A stretch of DNA of 64,000 nucleotides from Hymenobacter norwichensis DSM 15439 (lineage in GTDB: Bacteria; Bacteroidota; Bacteroidia; Cytophagales; Hymenobacteraceae). The translations under genes were made by a program, and so were the position numbers. Under the pieces are notes generated by a model. The model did not search any database and was not told the origin of the DNA. It saw nothing but the letters and a program-made list of their open reading frames with translations. The first letter of the stretch is position 1, and every line of letters begins with the position of its first letter. The DNA lies in NCBI RefSeq assembly GCF_000420705.1, contig NZ_ATVL01000010.1:186001-250000 (forward strand). The letters run 5' to 3'. Of the stretch, positions 61,687 through 64,000 are shown one piece after another.

Positions 61687-63012
61687 CTATACCGCGTCAG
61701 ACAAGCTGGTGAACGTGAAGTCCCGGATTTTTAGCGGGGGTACCATGTTGCCGCCGAGGCGTACTGGTTTGCCCATCGCCTCAATGTTGTTGAGCATGAT
61801 GATGGGGCTTTCGTTGAAGCGCATGTTTTTGATAGGATGCTTGATTTTGCCGTTTTCGATATAGAACGTGCCGTCGCGGGTGAGGCCGGTAACTAGCAGG
61901 GTTTGCGGGTCCACGTCGCGGATGTACCACAGCCGCGTGACTAGGATGCCCTTAGCGGTGCCTTTGATGAGGTCTTCCACGCTTTGGGTGCCGCCTTCCA
62001 TAATCCAGCCGCTGGGGAAAGCCGTGGCGGGTTTCTTGCTTTTCTCGGCCCAATAGCGCGAGTAGTACAGGTTCTTCATCACGCCTTTTTCCACCCAGTT
62101 CATGCGCTTTACGGGCAGTCCGTCGCCGTCGAACACGCGGCCGGGGGCGGTGGCGTTGAGCGGGTCGGAGTAGATGCTCACGCGCGAGTCGAAGAGCTTC
62201 TCACCGAGCTTGTTGCCGCCGCCTTTCTTGCTCAGGAAACTGCGGCCCTCGTCGGCCTCCCGGGCATCGAGGGCGTACATCAGCCGGTTCAGAATACCCT
62301 CGTCGGACACCAGCGCGGCGGGCTCCAGAATGACGGTGTACTTGCCGGGCTCAATGGCCTTGGCGCCCACCGAGCCAGCGGCTTTGGCGGCGGCTAGGCT
62401 GGTGAGACTCTTGGCGTTGAACTTGGCTACGTCGGTGTAATCGGCCACGGCATAGCCCGAGCCGGTGCCGTCGGCGGTGCGCACCGTTACCGAGAAATCC
62501 ACCTGCGTGAATTGCTGGTAGCCTTCCAGCCCTTTGTTGTTGCGGATGGCCACGAAGCTGGGGCCGTCTTCGAGGTAGCCGGCGGCCGTGAGCTTGCGCG
62601 GCTCGCAGAGCGCAATGCTGTCGGCGGCCACTTGGGCGCGGTAGTCGGCGGTGATGCCGGCGGTAGCGGCGGCGTAGGTGGTGGGCGTCAGGAATTGCTG
62701 CGGCCCGAGCATGGGCATGTACTCGGGGTCTTCGGGCGCGAGCCGGGCAATTTCTTCGGCCCGCTGCACGCAGCGGCGCAACGTGGCATCGTCAAACTGG
62801 TTGCAGGTAGCCACCCCCGAGCGTTTGCCAAATCGTGCTTCCACGGCCAGACTTACGTTGTCGGATGAGCCAGCGGTGCTCACGTTGTTGCGGGCGTAGC
62901 GGATATTGCCGGTGGTGCGGCCGTTAAGCTGGCCCGCGCACTCGTCGGCGGTGCTGAAGCCAAGGACCTTCTTGAGGATGGCCTGCGCTTCGTCTTTGGA
63001 AAGTATTGCCAT
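61687..63012 (-). CDS. PmbA/TldE-type subunit of a modulator-of-gyrase protease
   Basis: 441 residues of the TldD/PmbA family (N-terminal SKDEAQAILKKVLGFSTADECAGQLNG; C-terminal VTGLTRDGTFYIENGKIKHPIKNMRFNESPIIML). It lacks the HExxxH zinc motif, as expected for the non-catalytic TldE/PmbA partner. The catalytic TldD-type gene lies directly upstream, so the two should be one operon forming a heterodimeric metalloprotease. A REP-like hairpin sits in the gap between them. Confidence 0.93.
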   Translation of the reverse strand: MAILSKDEAQAILKKVLGFSTADECAGQLNGRTTGNIRYARNNVSTAGSSDNVSLAVEARFGKRSGVATCNQFDDATLRRCVQRAEEIARLAPEDPEYMPMLGPQQFLTPTTYAAATAGITADYRAQVAADSIALCEPRKLTAAGYLEDGPSFVAIRNNKGLEGYQQFTQVDFSVTVRTADGTGSGYAVADYTDVAKFNAKSLTSLAAAKAAGSVGAKAIEPGKYTVILEPAALVSDEGILNRLMYALDAREADEGRSFLSKKGGGNKLGEKLFDSRVSIYSDPLNATAPGRVFDGDGLPVKRMNWVEKGVMKNLYYSRYWAEKSKKPATAFPSGWIMEGGTQSVEDLIKGTAKGILVTRLWYIRDVDPQTLLVTGLTRDGTFYIENGKIKHPIKNMRFNESPIIMLNNIEAMGKPVRLGGNMVPPLKIRDFTFTSLSDAV

Positions 63013-63059
63013 GGGTTGATGTGCTGATTGATGTGGGTTGATCGGTTGCTGCTAGCACG

Positions 63060-63150
63060 TCATTCCGAGTGCAGCGAGGAATCTCGCGTGCTGAGGTCTG
63101 ATTACTAATCCTGTGTTAGCACGCGAGATTCCTCGCTGCACTCGGAATGA
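63060..63150. repeat. Long perfect palindromic repeat between tldD- and pmbA-type genes
   Basis: 33-base perfect arms (63060-63092 and 63118-63150; TCATTCCGAGTGCAGCGAGG start) with a 25-base loop, in the gap of an operon. It shares the CGAGAT(T)C style tail with the family at 45858/60805 but is a different sequence. Confidence 0.8.
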
Positions 63151-63168
63151 CAGTTCCTGCAAATAAGC

Positions 63169-64000
63169 TCAGCCGATTTTGCGGGCGGTGTTAATGACGT
63201 TGACGCCGTTGAAACGGGTGGTGCTGGAGCCGTGGCTCACCGCCGAGCTTTGCGAAGGCTGGCCTTTGCCGTCGAAGAACGTGCCCATAAGTTGGTAGTT
63301 GGACTGGTCGCAGGAGCCGGCGCAGGAGTTCCAGAACTCCTGGGTGTTGGCCTGGTAGGCCACGTCTTCAATCATGTTGGTAATCTTGCCTTTCTCGATG
63401 GCATAGAACACCTGCCCGCCAAACTGAAAGTTGTAGCGCTGCTGGTCGATGGAGTAGGAGCCCGCGCCGGAGATAAAGATGCCTTTGTCCACCTTGCTGA
63501 TCATTTCATCCACGCTGAGCTTGGCGTTACCGGGCTTCAAGCTCACGTTGGGCATGCGCTGGAACTGCACATCCTGCCACGACTGCGAGTAGCAGCACCC
63601 GTCTGATTCCTGCTGGCCGACCATGTGCGCTTGGTCCCGGATCTTCTGGTAATTCACCAGCTTACCTTCCTTAATCAGGTCCCACTCTTTCGTTTTCACG
63701 CCTTCATCATCGTAGCCTACTGCCCCGAGGGAACCCGGTTGCAACTTATCGGCCACGATGTTGACTTGCTTGGAGCCGTACGGAATGTTCTTGGCCTTCC
63801 AGTCCAGCGTCGCGAAGCTGGTGCCAGCGAAATTGGCCTCGTAGCCCAGCACCCGGTCTAGTTCGGTCGGGTGGCCTACGCTTTCATGGATGGTGAGGCC
63901 TAGGTGAGCGGGGTCGAGCACTAGGTCGTACTTGCCGGGTACTACGCTTTTGGCTGTTAGCTTTTCCTTGGCATGCTTGGCCGCCTGCGCGGCATCCGCT
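63169..64000 (-). CDS. tldD: TldD-type zinc metalloprotease subunit, 5' end outside window
   Basis: The frame is open to the window edge (64000), so the N-terminus is missing. It carries the TldD catalytic signature HESVGHPTELD (HExxxH zinc motif plus acidic residue), then YDDEGVKTKEWDLIKEGKLVNYQKIRD and YNFQFGGQVFYAIEKGKITN. Partner of the PmbA-type subunit encoded immediately downstream. The pair degrades modified peptides such as microcin or CcdA-like substrates in other bacteria. Confidence 0.94.
   Translation of the reverse strand, partial: ADAAQAAKHAKEKLTAKSVVPGKYDLVLDPAHLGLTIHESVGHPTELDRVLGYEANFAGTSFATLDWKAKNIPYGSKQVNIVADKLQPGSLGAVGYDDEGVKTKEWDLIKEGKLVNYQKIRDQAHMVGQQESDGCCYSQSWQDVQFQRMPNVSLKPGNAKLSVDEMISKVDKGIFISGAGSYSIDQQRYNFQFGGQVFYAIEKGKITNMIEDVAYQANTQEFWNSCAGSCDQSNYQLMGTFFDGKGQPSQSSAVSHGSSTTRFNGVNVINTARKIG

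Overview
The window looks like a chromosomal segment of a GC-rich Bacteroidota in the Cytophagales, most like Hymenobacter. The evidence is TonB-dependent and SusC-like receptors, a type IX secretion sorting tail, Bacteroidota-type promoters (TAnnTTTG -7 boxes, e.g. before sucA and lipA), a bacillithiol-linked YtxJ, a fused alpha/beta 2-oxoacid dehydrogenase E1, and many small lineage-specific lipoproteins. I found no tRNA, rRNA, CRISPR array or intact transposase. The species assignment is inference.

Layout. 1-3137 (minus): 5' part of a SusC/RagA-type receptor, then a membrane protein overlapping a NarX/DesK-type histidine kinase. 3517-9277: fused E1, small exported proteins, YtxJ, OsmC, a beta-barrel protein and lipoyl synthase LipA. 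9353-16785: lipoproteins, an AT-rich beta-helix protein with a type IX sorting tail, a TonB receptor and a divergent MarR regulator. 16888-31060: GcvP, a saccharopine-dehydrogenase-like enzyme, a pair of paralogous exported proteins, DUF1206, DprA-like, CsbD and several unknowns. 31301-35884: the sucA-sucB operon. 35961-45817: a globin, a six-hairpin glycosidase whose lipoprotein signal is cut off by an in-frame amber codon, then a Crp/Fnr regulator followed by two FNR-box-like sites and a cluster of three Roadblock/LC7-like proteins plus a membrane-anchored carboxypeptidase-regulatory-like protein, and an M1 peptidase. 46051-50711: lpdA followed by an accessory island. 50863-64000: mixed housekeeping and unknown genes, including a DisA-like (DACNV) protein with preserved cyclase motifs, a cold-shock protein, TPM and SUKH proteins, two paralogous porin-like proteins and a PmbA/TldD pair.

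The most interesting part is the island behind lpdA. It encodes an Hcp/TssD-type tube protein fused to a C-terminal PD-(D/E)xK nuclease of the PoNe type (48290-49231), followed by a DUF1910/DUF1911 PoNi-type immunity protein (47522-48277): a predicted type VI secretion effector-immunity pair. Two broken copies of the 3' end of lpdA (49321-49422 and 50171-50206), each with a similar trailing terminator, lie beyond the toxin and beyond the next gene. This suggests repeated cargo exchange at the lpdA 3' end.

A second theme is lipoate-dependent metabolism: lipA, fused E1, gcvP, sucA, sucB and lpdA all lie within 44 kb, though not as one operon. Lpd would serve as E3 for these complexes. Many intergenic regions carry strong hairpin terminators, and three long palindromic REP-like elements are present (45858-45955, 60805-60888, 63060-63150). 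Start codons were moved from the longest reading frame to internal starts wherever a signal peptide, known family start or promoter supported it.
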